DNA from: Planctomycetota bacterium
Lineage (GTDB): Bacteria; Planctomycetota; Phycisphaerae; FEN-1346
Assembly: GCA_026387055.1 (NCBI GenBank)
Contig: JAPLML010000291.1
Location: 1 to 7,850 of the forward strand
Direction of reading: 5' to 3'
DNA: 7,850 bases
Shown here: piece by piece, positions 1-6,819 of the stretch
How the letters are laid out: the number at the start of each line of letters is the position of its first letter
Position numbering within the stretch: the first letter of the stretch is position 1
Made by a program: the position numbers and the translations under genes
The notes under the pieces: model-generated
The model's input: the letters and a program-made list of their open reading frames with translations, nothing else
Databases searched by the model: none
Told to the model about the DNA's origin: nothing

Positions 1-510
1 GTAGACGCCCAGGGTCTCGTGATCCAGGGCCCCGGCCACCGTGATCTCGCCCGTCCCTGAGTCGATGGCGAACGCCCCGCCCGTGTTCCCCGCCGTGATC
101 GCGTACGAGAGGACCGCCCCGTCATCCACGTCCGTCGCCACGACCGTCCCGACCGCTGTCGTCAATGCCGCATTCTCGTCCACGTCGAACGACTGGTCCG
201 CCACCACCGGCGCCTCATTCACGTCCGTGACGTTCACCGTCACCGTCGCCGTGTCCGAGAGGCCCGGCGTGCCGTCGTCCGTCACCTCGACCGTCAGGCT
301 GTAGACGCCCAGGGTCTCGTGATCCAGGGCCCCGGCTACCGTGATCTCGCCCGTCGCCGAGTCGATGGCGAACGCCCCGCCCGTGTTCCCCGCCGTGATG
401 GCGTACGAGAGCACTTCGCCCGCGTCCGGGTCCGTCGCCACGACCGTCCCGACGGCCGTCGTCAACGCCGCATTCTCGTCCACGTCGAACGACTGGTCCG
501 CCACCACCGG
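1..510 (-). repeat. Two tandem copies of a 300-nt cadherin-repeat unit
   Basis: Bases 1-200 and 301-500 are direct copies with an offset of exactly 300 nt (100 codons). By eye about 16 of 200 positions differ, so identity is about 92%. The differences cluster at 112-139 against 412-439, where the encoded residues change from DVDDGAV to DPDAGEV. The segments between the copies (about 211-300 and 511-600) are not similar. The repeat encodes the DENAAL...LDHETLGVY part of two successive cadherin domains and probably continues outside the window. Confidence 0.9.
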
Positions 511-1014
511 GGGATCGTTCACGGCAGCCACGGTAATGTTCCGCGTCGCAGGGGCGCTAGGGGCGGTGCCATCATTGACGACGAAGGAGACGGTCCGCGT
601 TGCCGTAGTCGGGGACTCGCTCGTATTTGTGTAGGTGACCGACTGCAACGCCGTCTGGTAGTTGGCAACGGACACCGTCCCGGTGAGGCTTAGCACCCCG
701 GTTACCGCGCTCCAAATGCCGGTGATGCCCAGTTGATCGGTGAAACTCAGGACGTCCTGGCCGGTAGTGTAGCTCACGGAGATGGTGATGGTCGCCGAGA
801 CCAGATCCGTACTGTCCGCGTCGGTGACGGTGAGTCCGCCGTCGACAACGACTGCGCCGTCGTTCTCCGTGTAGGCCAAGTCGGCGACCGTTGTCGTGAC
901 AACCGGGGCGGCGAGAAGCAGGCGCGCCTCAAGCCACTCCAGGCCCACCCCGCTGTTGTCCCCGTTTGACCTGCCAATCCACCGCATTCCGACCGAAGGG
1001 TTGAGGTGGTTCAC
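1..1014 (-). CDS. Cadherin-repeat surface protein, N-terminal part (3' end outside window)
   Basis: This frame is open from GTG at 1014 to the left edge (338 codons, no stop seen). The GTG is chosen because AGGAGG at 1025-1020 lies 5 nt upstream and an in-frame TAG at 1026-1024 excludes anything longer. Residues 28-36 read LEARLLLAA, close to the LEPR-XLL motif found near the N-terminus of very large exported proteins of Planctomycetota and some Proteobacteria. Residues about 38-160 form a beta-rich module of the type repeated in bacterial adhesins. From about residue 167 come cadherin repeats with the expected calcium-site motifs: VDENAAL, ATDPDAG, FAIDSATGEI, LDHETLGVYSLTVEVTDDG and DVNEAP. 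The second repeat starts near residue 264 and is cut by the window edge. The likely role is cell-surface adhesion or matrix; the ligand cannot be told. The cadherin fold and surface location are well supported. The secretion route is inferred, since no classical signal peptide is visible. Confidence 0.85.
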   Translation of the reverse strand, partial: MNHLNPSVGMRWIGRSNGDNSGVGLEWLEARLLLAAPVVTTTVADLAYTENDGAVVVDGGLTVTDADSTDLVSATITISVSYTTGQDVLSFTDQLGITGIWSAVTGVLSLTGTVSVANYQTALQSVTYTNTSESPTTATRTVSFVVNDGTAPSAPATRNITVAAVNDPPVVADQSFDVDENAALTTAVGTVVATDPDAGEVLSYAITAGNTGGAFAIDSATGEITVAGALDHETLGVYSLTVEVTDDGTPGLSDTATVTVNVTDVNEAPVVADQSFDVDENAALTTAVGTVVATDVDDGAVLSYAITAGNTGGAFAIDSGTGEITVAGALDHETLGVY

Positions 1015-1019
1015 GATCA

Positions 1020-1025
1020 CCTCCT
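1020..1025 (-). promoter_or_regulatory. Strong Shine-Dalgarno of the cadherin-repeat gene
   Basis: On the minus strand TAGGAGGTGATC precedes the GTG at 1014. It matches the anti-Shine-Dalgarno end of 16S rRNA over about eleven bases, and AGGAGG is 5 nt from the start. This decides the start codon. The next in-frame candidates are GTG at 1020, which overlaps the site, and ATG at 987, which has no such site. Confidence 0.7.
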
Positions 1026-1026
1026 A

Positions 1027-1348
1027 GACTGAACGGTCTCATGGTGGCCATCGAGACTTCCGGCAATGCTGCGGGTGGAAATACCGCCTGTAGAGGTGAC
1101 CGCCCTGCTCGTCGCTACAGCTAGTACAGAACCATCTGACGTAGGGGTGTGTCGCTGGAGCCATTCGGCGAAGAGAACGCCTCACGGCCGACGATACAGG
1201 AGTTTATCGGCAATGCATCCGCGGATGCTTAGATGTTTTCCATAGTGTCGACGGCAACCCAGCTCGCCTGGCGTCCGGACCGTGCCGGATGTGTAGCACC
1301 CTCGGCACCCGAGGCATCAGAGGCGGCCCTCTCGCCCGCCTCCTGTGA
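1027..1348. other. Intergenic stretch with no recognisable gene
   Basis: Neither strand shows a frame with recognisable protein motifs. The region must hold the promoter of the minus-strand cadherin gene, but no convincing -35/-10 pair was found. The one visible structure is a perfect 14-bp palindrome, GCATCCGCGGATGC, at 1215-1228. It could be an operator half-site pair or chance. The stretch may belong to the same decayed insertion as the transposase remnant that follows. Confidence 0.5.
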
Positions 1349-1522
1349 CCCGTTGCAGTTGAGATCGTGGTACCCCTGCTGAAGAACGCGGTTCCGTACC
1401 GCGAACTCGGCCCCGACCACTTCGGCCACCTGTAGCCGGAACGCCTCAAGCGGTCCCTGGTGCATCGGCTCAACGCCCTCGGCTACGCGGTCAAACTCGA
1501 ACCCTCCACCCACGCCCCGTGA
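1349..1522 (+). pseudogene. Probable transposase C-terminus remnant
   Basis: The plus frame ending in TGA at 1520-1522 reads LLKNAVPYRELGPDHFGHL, then TAG at 1433-1435, then PERLKRSLVHRLNALGYAVK and a short tail LEPSTHAP. The pattern 'PYRxLGxDxF...R(L)xRxLVxRLxxLGYxVxLEP' resembles the last 50 or so residues of a group of insertion-sequence transposases seen in high-GC bacteria. The family could not be named with confidence. The frame is closed by TGA at 1346-1348, so nothing of the catalytic core is left here. The internal TAG and missing core mark it as a dead fragment. No terminal inverted repeats were identified. The similarity is recalled by eye, so the call is moderate. Confidence 0.4.
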
Positions 1523-1548
1523 AGGGATTCTCGGAGCGGGAAACAGGC

Positions 1549-1576
1549 TTGTCAGAGCCTGGAGATGCGGTACACT
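1549..1576 (+). promoter_or_regulatory. Candidate sigma70-like promoter for the SGNH/beta-helix gene
   Basis: TTGTCA at 1549-1554 matches five of six bases of the -35 consensus. TACACT at 1571-1576 matches four of six of the -10, with a 16-bp spacer. Transcription would start near 1583, leaving a leader of about 170 nt before the ATG at 1753. This is a pattern match only; planctomycete promoters are poorly defined. Confidence 0.3.
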
Positions 1577-1623
1577 CACCAGGAATGGCCTACGGTGATC
1601 GCAGGCCGAAGGTCAAGCGGGAG

Positions 1624-1674
1624 ATCCCGGATGATCGTTGTGGGTCGAAGGACAGATGGGGAATCCCGGATGAT
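1624..1674 (+). repeat. Imperfect direct repeat in the leader of the SGNH gene
   Basis: ATCCCGGATGAT occurs at 1624-1635 and again at 1663-1674, 39 nt apart. The 24 nt before each copy are also partly alike (CGAAGG shared), giving about 27 matches in 36. It lies in the presumed 5' leader, between the candidate promoter and the ribosome binding site. A paired regulatory site or a decayed duplicated segment are both possible. Confidence 0.5.
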
Positions 1675-1752
1675 ACCGGCGGGAGCCCGGTGCAGGCGAA
1701 GCCGATCACGCTGGCGGTGCGCCGGGCGGCCGGCGGGCAAGGAGCAGCGTCC

Positions 1753-3828
1753 ATGAAACACGGGCTTCACGCGAGGCTGCTGCTGGCGCTGGCCATCCTG
1801 GCCGCGATGCCCCTCACGCGCCCGGCGCCGGCCGAGGAAGCGGCCGCCAAGGCGGCGGGCGAAGCGGCAACCAAGCTGGCGGCCGACCCGGCAACGAAGT
1901 GGGAATCGGAGGTCCGGGCGTACGAGAAGAAGGACAAGGAGTCGCCGCCCCCCGCGGGGGCGACCCTCTTCGTCGGCAGTTCGACTATCCGGATGTGGAA
2001 GACGCTGGAGAAGGACTTCGCGCCCCTGAAGGTGATCGGCCGCGGCATCGGCGGGTGCACGGTCCCGGACTTCGTCTACTACGCCGACCGCGTCGTCATT
2101 CCGTACAAGCCGCAGACGATCGTCTTCTACGCGGGCGACAACGACGTGGCGAACAAGACGCCGGCGGAGCAGGTCGGGCGGGACTTCAAGACGTTCGTCG
2201 AGAAGGTCCGGAAGGCCCTGCCGGCAGCGCGGATTCTGTTCATCTCGATCAAGCCGAGTCCGTCGCGGGCCAGGTTCTGGGACGAGGCGAGGAAGGCCAA
2301 CCAGCTCGTCCGCGAGTTTCTCGAGAAGACGCCGAACGCCGGCTACGTCGACACCGCAGAGGTCATGATGGACGCCCAGGGAAAGCCCCGGCCGGAGCTT
2401 TTCCTTGACGACATGCTGCACTTAAACCCCAAGGGCTACGGGCTTTGGGTGCCGATGCTCAAGGCCGCGCTCGAGCGGGCGCCGGCGCCCCTGGCGCCGA
2501 AAGAGTCGCCCGCGCTGGCCCCGCAGCGGGTGACCATCGGCAGCGGCTCCGGGTACCTGCGGTACCCCACGGCGCAGGAAACGCTCGGGCTGCATCCCGG
2601 CGACACGCTCTATATCGCCGCCGGCACGTACAGCGGCCTATCACTCGGCAACCTTTCCGGGTCAGCGGCGGCCCCCATCACGGTGAAGTGCGACCCCGCG
2701 ACCGTCTTCACCACCCGGGACCCCCAGCCCAACGAGTTCCCGAACATCGCGTTCGTGCGCTTCGAGGGGTTCCGGTTCGAGAAGTACAACAGCACGTGCA
2801 TGCGCATCAGCGGCAACAGCCACGACCTGCTTTTCAAGGACTTCCACATCACCGAGGCCTCGGGCTACAGCTTCCACATCTACGACCGGACGAAGGTCTT
2901 CAACGGAACGAAAGAGAGCACGTTCTACAACTTCAAGTGGGAGGGCGTGGTGGTCGACGGCAAGACCAACGGGGCCGCGATTTCGAGCTCGGACTACGCC
3001 TCGGTGTCGAACCTGGTGTCGGTGCTGCTGGATTTCGAGATCTACCGGTGCACCTTCAAGAACTTCGACAACAGCGCCAGCGCCTTCCCGGTCATCGGGC
3101 TGGACAAGTGCTTCAACCTCGAGGTGCACGAATGCACCTTCAGCGATATCGGCATAGCGAAGTCCCCGATCGGGCACAACGTCTGCATCGGCGGCGCGGG
3201 CTACTTCAAGGTGCACGACAACAAGTTCACCCGGCAATGGGCCGACGACGTGCGCGTGTGGCCGATGAAGCTCAACGCGCTGGGCTATGGCGGCAAGGAC
3301 GCCGTGAACCGCTTCTACAACAACATCAGTTGGGAGAAGCGGAAGTACGCGATGTACGAGCACAACGCCGTGCCCCAGGCCGACCTCGACAAGTCGTCGG
3401 GCGTCCTCTCCCGGACCTCGTCGCAGGTCTGCTTCAACACGCTGTACCGGTCGAGGACCGCCGCCGACAGCAAGGACCCGTACTGCGCCCCCCTGGTGGA
3501 TGCGTACGGATCGGATATCCTGATCAAGCACAACCTCATCATCGAGCCGGAGGCGGACGTGCCGTTCGACCCCGCCAGGAACTACGTGTACCACGTCGGG
3601 ACGGGGTCGCTGACCGGCATCGTGGCGGAGAACAACCTCGTGCTGAAGTCCCTGGACCTGGCGAGCCTCGTCGACGCCGTGCGCTTTGTGCCCTCCAGCA
3701 CGAGTCCCGCGAAAGACGCGGCCACCGGGCGCGTCGATTACATCACCAAGGACCACTACGGCAACAACCGCTACGTAGGCGCCGCGGCAGACGTGGGGGC
3801 GGTGGAGAGGCAGGAGGGTGACAAGTGA
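1753..3828 (+). CDS. Exported SGNH/GDSL hydrolase fused to right-handed beta-helix domain
   Basis: The protein has 691 residues. The ATG at 1753 is preferred because AAGGAG (1739-1744) lies 8 nt upstream and a signal peptide follows at once: basic MKHGLHAR, a hydrophobic core LLLALAILAAM, and a likely cleavage after APA at residue 27. An in-frame GTG at 1519 would add 78 unstructured residues and bury the signal peptide. An Ala/Glu-rich linker leads to an SGNH hydrolase domain (about 67-242) with all four blocks: VGSS with Ser77 as nucleophile, RGIGG (Gly98), GDND (Asn130) and DxxH (Asp220, His223). Such enzymes are serine esterases, often removing acetyl groups from polysaccharides. After a Pro/Ala linker (243-258), residues about 260-650 look like a parallel beta-helix of the pectate-lyase fold, and the end (SPAKDA 651-656, DVGAVE 680-685) resembles the 'choice-of-anchor Q' C-terminus. 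It is convergent with the NYN gene. Polysaccharide deacylation with glycan binding or cleavage is inferred; no lyase catalytic residues were identified in the helix. Confidence 0.9.
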   Translation: MKHGLHARLLLALAILAAMPLTRPAPAEEAAAKAAGEAATKLAADPATKWESEVRAYEKKDKESPPPAGATLFVGSSTIRMWKTLEKDFAPLKVIGRGIGGCTVPDFVYYADRVVIPYKPQTIVFYAGDNDVANKTPAEQVGRDFKTFVEKVRKALPAARILFISIKPSPSRARFWDEARKANQLVREFLEKTPNAGYVDTAEVMMDAQGKPRPELFLDDMLHLNPKGYGLWVPMLKAALERAPAPLAPKESPALAPQRVTIGSGSGYLRYPTAQETLGLHPGDTLYIAAGTYSGLSLGNLSGSAAAPITVKCDPATVFTTRDPQPNEFPNIAFVRFEGFRFEKYNSTCMRISGNSHDLLFKDFHITEASGYSFHIYDRTKVFNGTKESTFYNFKWEGVVVDGKTNGAAISSSDYASVSNLVSVLLDFEIYRCTFKNFDNSASAFPVIGLDKCFNLEVHECTFSDIGIAKSPIGHNVCIGGAGYFKVHDNKFTRQWADDVRVWPMKLNALGYGGKDAVNRFYNNISWEKRKYAMYEHNAVPQADLDKSSGVLSRTSSQVCFNTLYRSRTAADSKDPYCAPLVDAYGSDILIKHNLIIEPEADVPFDPARNYVYHVGTGSLTGIVAENNLVLKSLDLASLVDAVRFVPSSTSPAKDAATGRVDYITKDHYGNNRYVGAAADVGAVERQEGDK

Positions 3829-3851
3829 AGCGGCCCCTGACTGGGGCAAGC

Positions 3852-3879
3852 AGCGGAGGCTGTGGCGAGCCTGGCCGCT
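3852..3879. terminator. Hairpin between convergent genes, possible bidirectional terminator
   Basis: AGCGGAGGCT (3852-3861) pairs with AGCCT (3868-3872) and CCGCT (3875-3879). This gives a 10-bp stem with a 6-nt loop and a 2-nt GG bulge. It starts 23 nt after the SGNH stop and overlaps the TAG of the NYN gene on the other strand. A smaller hairpin, GCCCC/GGGGC (3833-3847), lies just before it. Neither side has a T-run, so it is not a canonical intrinsic terminator. Position between two converging genes is the main argument. Confidence 0.4.
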
Positions 3880-4699
3880 ACGAGGCGTGACAACTCCTGA
3901 TGATGAAGCCGCCCGACTTCTCGTCATGTTCCAGTTCCAGGACGCCGTGTGCTCCTGCCTCCTCCAGCAGTTGGCGGAAAGACCGGAAGCCGTAGTAGGA
4001 TTCGTTGAAGCCGGGTTTACGGCGCTTCAGGGTCTGCTTGATCATGGAACCCCAGATCTTTTCGCCCTCTCCGCGTTCCTCCACCAACGCCTCGTAGGTC
4101 TTGACAATCAGGTCCCAGGCCTCCTGCTTCTTGTCGCCGGCAGGCGGGGCGGCCTTGGCGACCCGGCCCGGCGTAGGCTTGCTGCCGACTTCTCCTCCGC
4201 GAGCCTTTCCGCGGGGCGGCTGCGCGCGCACGAGGTCGTCGTAGTAAATGAACTCATCGCAGTTGGCGATCAACAGGTCCGACGTCGACTTCTTGACGCC
4301 CACCCCGATGACCATCTTGTTGTTCTCCCGAAGCTTGCTGACGAGCGGGGAGAAATCGGAGTCGCCGCTGATGATGACGAAGGTATCCACGTGTCCCTTC
4401 GTGTAACAAAGATCAAGAGCGTCTACAACCATGCGAATATCGGCGGAGTTCTTGCCCGACTGGCGGACGTGCGGGATCTCGATCAGCTCAAAGGACGCTT
4501 CGTGCATCGCGGCCCTGAACTCTTTGTAACGGCCCCAGTCGCAGTAGGCCTTCTTGACCACGATGCTTCCTTTCAAGAGCAGCCGCTCCATCACCTTGTT
4601 GATGTCGAACTGGGCGTTGTTGGCGTCGCGGACGCCCAGAGCGATGTTCTCAAAGTCGCAGAAGAGCGCCATGTTATTCGTCTCGGCCGCATGTGTCAT
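3878..4699 (-). CDS. NYN-domain (PIN-like) RNase with C-terminal OST-HTH/LOTUS domain
   Basis: The protein has 273 residues. The ATG at 4699 has GGAGGT (4714-4709) 9 nt upstream; a longer frame from 4738 lacks this. Residues 9-158 form an NYN/LabA-like domain of the PIN fold, with FCDFENIAL (Asp15), the SADIRMVVDAL helix (Asp87, Asp93) and the ISGDSDFSPLV loop (Asp113, Asp115). These acidic residues would bind a divalent metal for RNA cleavage. A basic Gly/Pro/Ala linker (about 161-190) leads to an OST-HTH/LOTUS domain (about 191-270) with EKIWGSMIKQTLKRRKPGF and YGFRSFRQLLEEA; this domain class binds RNA. No signal peptide is present, so the protein is cytoplasmic. Known family members are proposed RNA-processing or regulatory nucleases; the target here is unknown. 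The gene is convergent with the SGNH gene and divergent from GH172, and appears to be a single-gene unit. Confidence 0.92.
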   Translation of the reverse strand: MTHAAETNNMALFCDFENIALGVRDANNAQFDINKVMERLLLKGSIVVKKAYCDWGRYKEFRAAMHEASFELIEIPHVRQSGKNSADIRMVVDALDLCYTKGHVDTFVIISGDSDFSPLVSKLRENNKMVIGVGVKKSTSDLLIANCDEFIYYDDLVRAQPPRGKARGGEVGSKPTPGRVAKAAPPAGDKKQEAWDLIVKTYEALVEERGEGEKIWGSMIKQTLKRRKPGFNESYYGFRSFRQLLEEAGAHGVLELEHDEKSGGFIIRSCHAS

Positions 4700-4793
4700 G
4701 GGTACAGTACCTCCAGTAGATCGTTCGTGCACTCGCACTTCCTGCCACTCCTGCTACTGCCGCCAGCCGCTCCTGAGCACTCCTTCCACGTTG

Positions 4794-4822
4794 ATTCTAC
4801 AGCGTTGCGCCTCTTGCCACAA
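4794..4822 (-). promoter_or_regulatory. Candidate promoter of the NYN-LOTUS gene
   Basis: On the minus strand TAGAAT (4799-4794) matches five of six -10 bases. TTGTGG (4822-4817) lies 17 bp upstream as a weak -35. The leader would be roughly 90 nt. Pattern match only. Confidence 0.3.
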
Positions 4823-5048
4823 GACCCAGCCGACCGTAGGATCTCTGCGTCAAGTGCTGAAGACCGTTGGCCTTGGGCCTTCCGCGAGCCGATCTGCCAG
4901 GTCAGTTGAGCCCAGGGACGCCTGTCATGCCCACAAGTCGGTCCGAGCCACCGCGTCTTGGGCCGGGTGGGGTTTCCGGTAGCGACACCATCAGAAACTG
5001 TCATACCCGCCGGCCCGCCCGCGCGTTGCAGCGGCAGCGTTGCAGGCA

Positions 5049-5082
5049 ATACTTGCTTTGCCGGAAGGGAATCAAGTATGCT
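5049..5082 (+). promoter_or_regulatory. Candidate GH172 promoter overlapping an inverted repeat
   Basis: ATACTTG (5049-5055) and CAAGTAT (5073-5079) are perfect inverted copies separated by 17 nt. They coincide with a possible promoter: TTGCTT (5053-5058) as -35 and TATGCT (5077-5082) as -10, spacer 18 bp. The leader to ATG 5113 would be about 25 nt. The arms cover both promoter boxes, so this could be a repressor site. Both promoter and operator are inferred from pattern only. Confidence 0.3.
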
Positions 5083-5112
5083 GATCCCGCAGGGCGAGGA
5101 AAGGACCACTCC

Positions 5113-6798
5113 ATGCGAGCCATCCGAATCGTCGTGGCGGCGTTGCCTGCGTTGGCATTGGCACTGGCGGGCGGTTGTGGCCAGCCGGCGGCAGTCCGGC
5201 CAGCCGCGGCGCCGCAGGCGAAAGAGGAAGCGGGCATGGCCGGCGCTCTGGACGTGGCCGTCATGCGCTCCGGCCGCCCGTCGGCCGCCGTCAGCGCATT
5301 CTGGAACGTCGACCGCCAGTACCGCGACGCCCCCACGCTGACGCCGCACTCGCGGGTCGTGATCGCCGACCTCAAAGGTCCGGGCGTGATCACGCTGCTT
5401 CGGATCTCGCACATTCCGCAGATCGCGCAGGCCAACCTCCAGCGGGGCATCGTCTTGGAGGTATCCTTCGACGGTGCCGAAGAGCCGGCCGTGCTCTGCC
5501 CGATGCCGGACTTCTTCGGCGACGGCTGCAACGGCCGGGCCGTCGAATTCGCCAGCCGGTTCGTGGAGAAGGTGCCCGTGGCGTGGAACGCCTACTTCCC
5601 CATGCCCTTCAAGACCTCGGCCAGGGTGGTCTTCCGCAACGACACCGACGTCAACGCCACGGCATACGCCTACCTGGAATGGGAGCGGCTGCCGCGATGG
5701 GACGCTGCGTTCGGCTACTTCCACGCCACGTACCGGCGCAAGGGTTTCATGCTGACCAACGAAACGCGCGAGGAGTTCTTTCGCGTCAACGGCCGCGGGC
5801 AGTTGCTCGGCCGGCAGTTCAGCATCGCCAGCAATGAGCCGAGGTTCGGGGGCTTCAATTTCATCATGGAGGGGAACAACGAGGTGGACGTAGACGGACG
5901 CCGCCGCGCCTTCGACTACCTCGGCAGCGAGGACTCGTTCACGTTCAGTTGGGGGTTCGGGAAGGCCTGGACGGGCCCGCACGCCGGCATGACGCACGTG
6001 GCCGGCGGCCCGCCCGCGCGCCTGTCGATCTACCGGTTTCATGACCATATGCCTATACGTTTCGAGAACGAGCTTGTGTGGACCATCGACTGGCGAAGCG
6101 AGGACGCGGCCTTCGGCAGGCAGAAAGGCTGGGTCGATTATGCCACGGTCTTCTACTGGTACCAGGACGCCCCCGGCGGCTACCGGCACGAGGCGCTCCC
6201 GCCCGTCGCCGAGCGCTGCGCGGACATCCTGCCGGCCCCGGAGAAAACGCCCGACCTTCGCGCCGCGCTCGACAAATTGCCGCTGGATCCGCAACTCGAG
6301 AACACCTTCTCGGCGGCCGAGGACCTGAAACGGGTGGCCATCCTCCAAACCTATCCGAAGACCCACCCGTTCTGGATCGACCAGCCGGAGCCGCGCGGCG
6401 GCCACCCCGGCCAACCCAACCCCGGGAAGCGCGGCATTTTGGCGGTCCACGCCGAAGAGGCCGACGCGCCCGCCTTCATTCTCCGCAAGGCGACGCTGCC
6501 GCAGGGCAAGCCCATGCTGCGCGTCGTGGTCTCCGGCGACCCCTACGAGGGGCCGGGCAAAAGCGATTTTCTGCTTCGGGCGGGCGTGGTGGCCGACGGC
6601 AAAATCCACTGGTTCAACGAGGAGGTGATTGACGCCGGCCTGCCGCCGGCCCCGGCAAACTGGCGAACGCTCCAGTATCCGCTGGAGGCGCACGCCGGGA
6701 AGACCGTCGGGCTGGTCGTCAAGGTCTCCTACGGCGGGCCGAAGGGCGTCTTCAATGAAGAGGCGTTCTTCGACGAAATCAGCGTCGTCAATCCATAG
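5113..6798 (+). CDS. DUF2961 / glycoside hydrolase family 172 lipoprotein
   Basis: The protein has 561 residues. The ATG at 5113 follows AAAGGA (5100-5105) by 7 nt and begins a lipoprotein signal: MRAIR, a hydrophobic core, and AGGC with Cys22 as the lipidation site. The -3 position is Ala rather than the usual Leu. Residues about 45-355 match the DUF2961 fold, now GH172: KGPGVITLLRIS (88-99), PMPDFFGDG (130-138), YFPMPFKTSARV (161-172), IMEGNNEVDVDG (251-262) and GSEDSF (271-276). In characterised GH172 enzymes two Glu, one in the EGN..DG segment and one in the G(T/S)ED segment, are catalytic; here they would be Glu253 and Glu273. Known activities act on fructofuranose or arabinofuranose linkages; the substrate here is unknown. 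Residues about 440-561 look like an extra beta-sandwich, perhaps carbohydrate binding. A sugar kinase start lies 21 nt downstream, suggesting an ancestral operon. The family call is firm; the activity is inferred. Confidence 0.9.
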   Translation: MRAIRIVVAALPALALALAGGCGQPAAVRPAAAPQAKEEAGMAGALDVAVMRSGRPSAAVSAFWNVDRQYRDAPTLTPHSRVVIADLKGPGVITLLRISHIPQIAQANLQRGIVLEVSFDGAEEPAVLCPMPDFFGDGCNGRAVEFASRFVEKVPVAWNAYFPMPFKTSARVVFRNDTDVNATAYAYLEWERLPRWDAAFGYFHATYRRKGFMLTNETREEFFRVNGRGQLLGRQFSIASNEPRFGGFNFIMEGNNEVDVDGRRRAFDYLGSEDSFTFSWGFGKAWTGPHAGMTHVAGGPPARLSIYRFHDHMPIRFENELVWTIDWRSEDAAFGRQKGWVDYATVFYWYQDAPGGYRHEALPPVAERCADILPAPEKTPDLRAALDKLPLDPQLENTFSAAEDLKRVAILQTYPKTHPFWIDQPEPRGGHPGQPNPGKRGILAVHAEEADAPAFILRKATLPQGKPMLRVVVSGDPYEGPGKSDFLLRAGVVADGKIHWFNEEVIDAGLPPAPANWRTLQYPLEAHAGKTVGLVVKVSYGGPKGVFNEEAFFDEISVVNP

Positions 6799-6819
6799 GG
6801 GCAAGGGAGGGGGCGCCAG

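Larger units (their letters stand above)
4700..5112. other. Divergent intergenic region between NYN-LOTUS and GH172 genes
   Basis: These 413 nt hold the Shine-Dalgarno and candidate promoter of the minus-strand gene at the left, and the candidate promoter and ribosome binding site of GH172 at the right. Open frames crossing the middle show no recognisable motif or domain and were taken as chance reading of GC-rich DNA. No RNA gene or mobile element was recognised. Confidence 0.5.

Noticed and set aside
1..510. CRISPR array from the regular repeats at the left edge
   Set aside because: The repeats are long, coding, 300 nt apart and encode cadherin domains; there are no short identical repeats with unique spacers.
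41..634. Plus-strand frames across 41-304 and 341-634 as repeated small proteins
   Set aside because: They are the antisense of the cadherin-repeat gene, whose minus frame has clear domain motifs, a start and a strong ribosome binding site.
1205..1522. In-frame TAG in two remnants (1433 and 7207) as a sign of TAG reassignment
   Set aside because: The intact NYN and GH172 genes both end in TAG at the natural end of their domains, so TAG acts as a stop here; the remnants are simply broken.
1229..1579. Minus-strand frame with a calcium-loop-like HDLNCNGSQEAGE
   Set aside because: Only one short motif-like run is present, with no surrounding domain, and the opposite strand shows a better transposase-like reading over part of it.
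1519..1752. N-terminal extension of the SGNH protein from GTG 1519
   Set aside because: It would hide a good signal peptide, has no domain features, and the ATG at 1753 has its own well-spaced AAGGAG.
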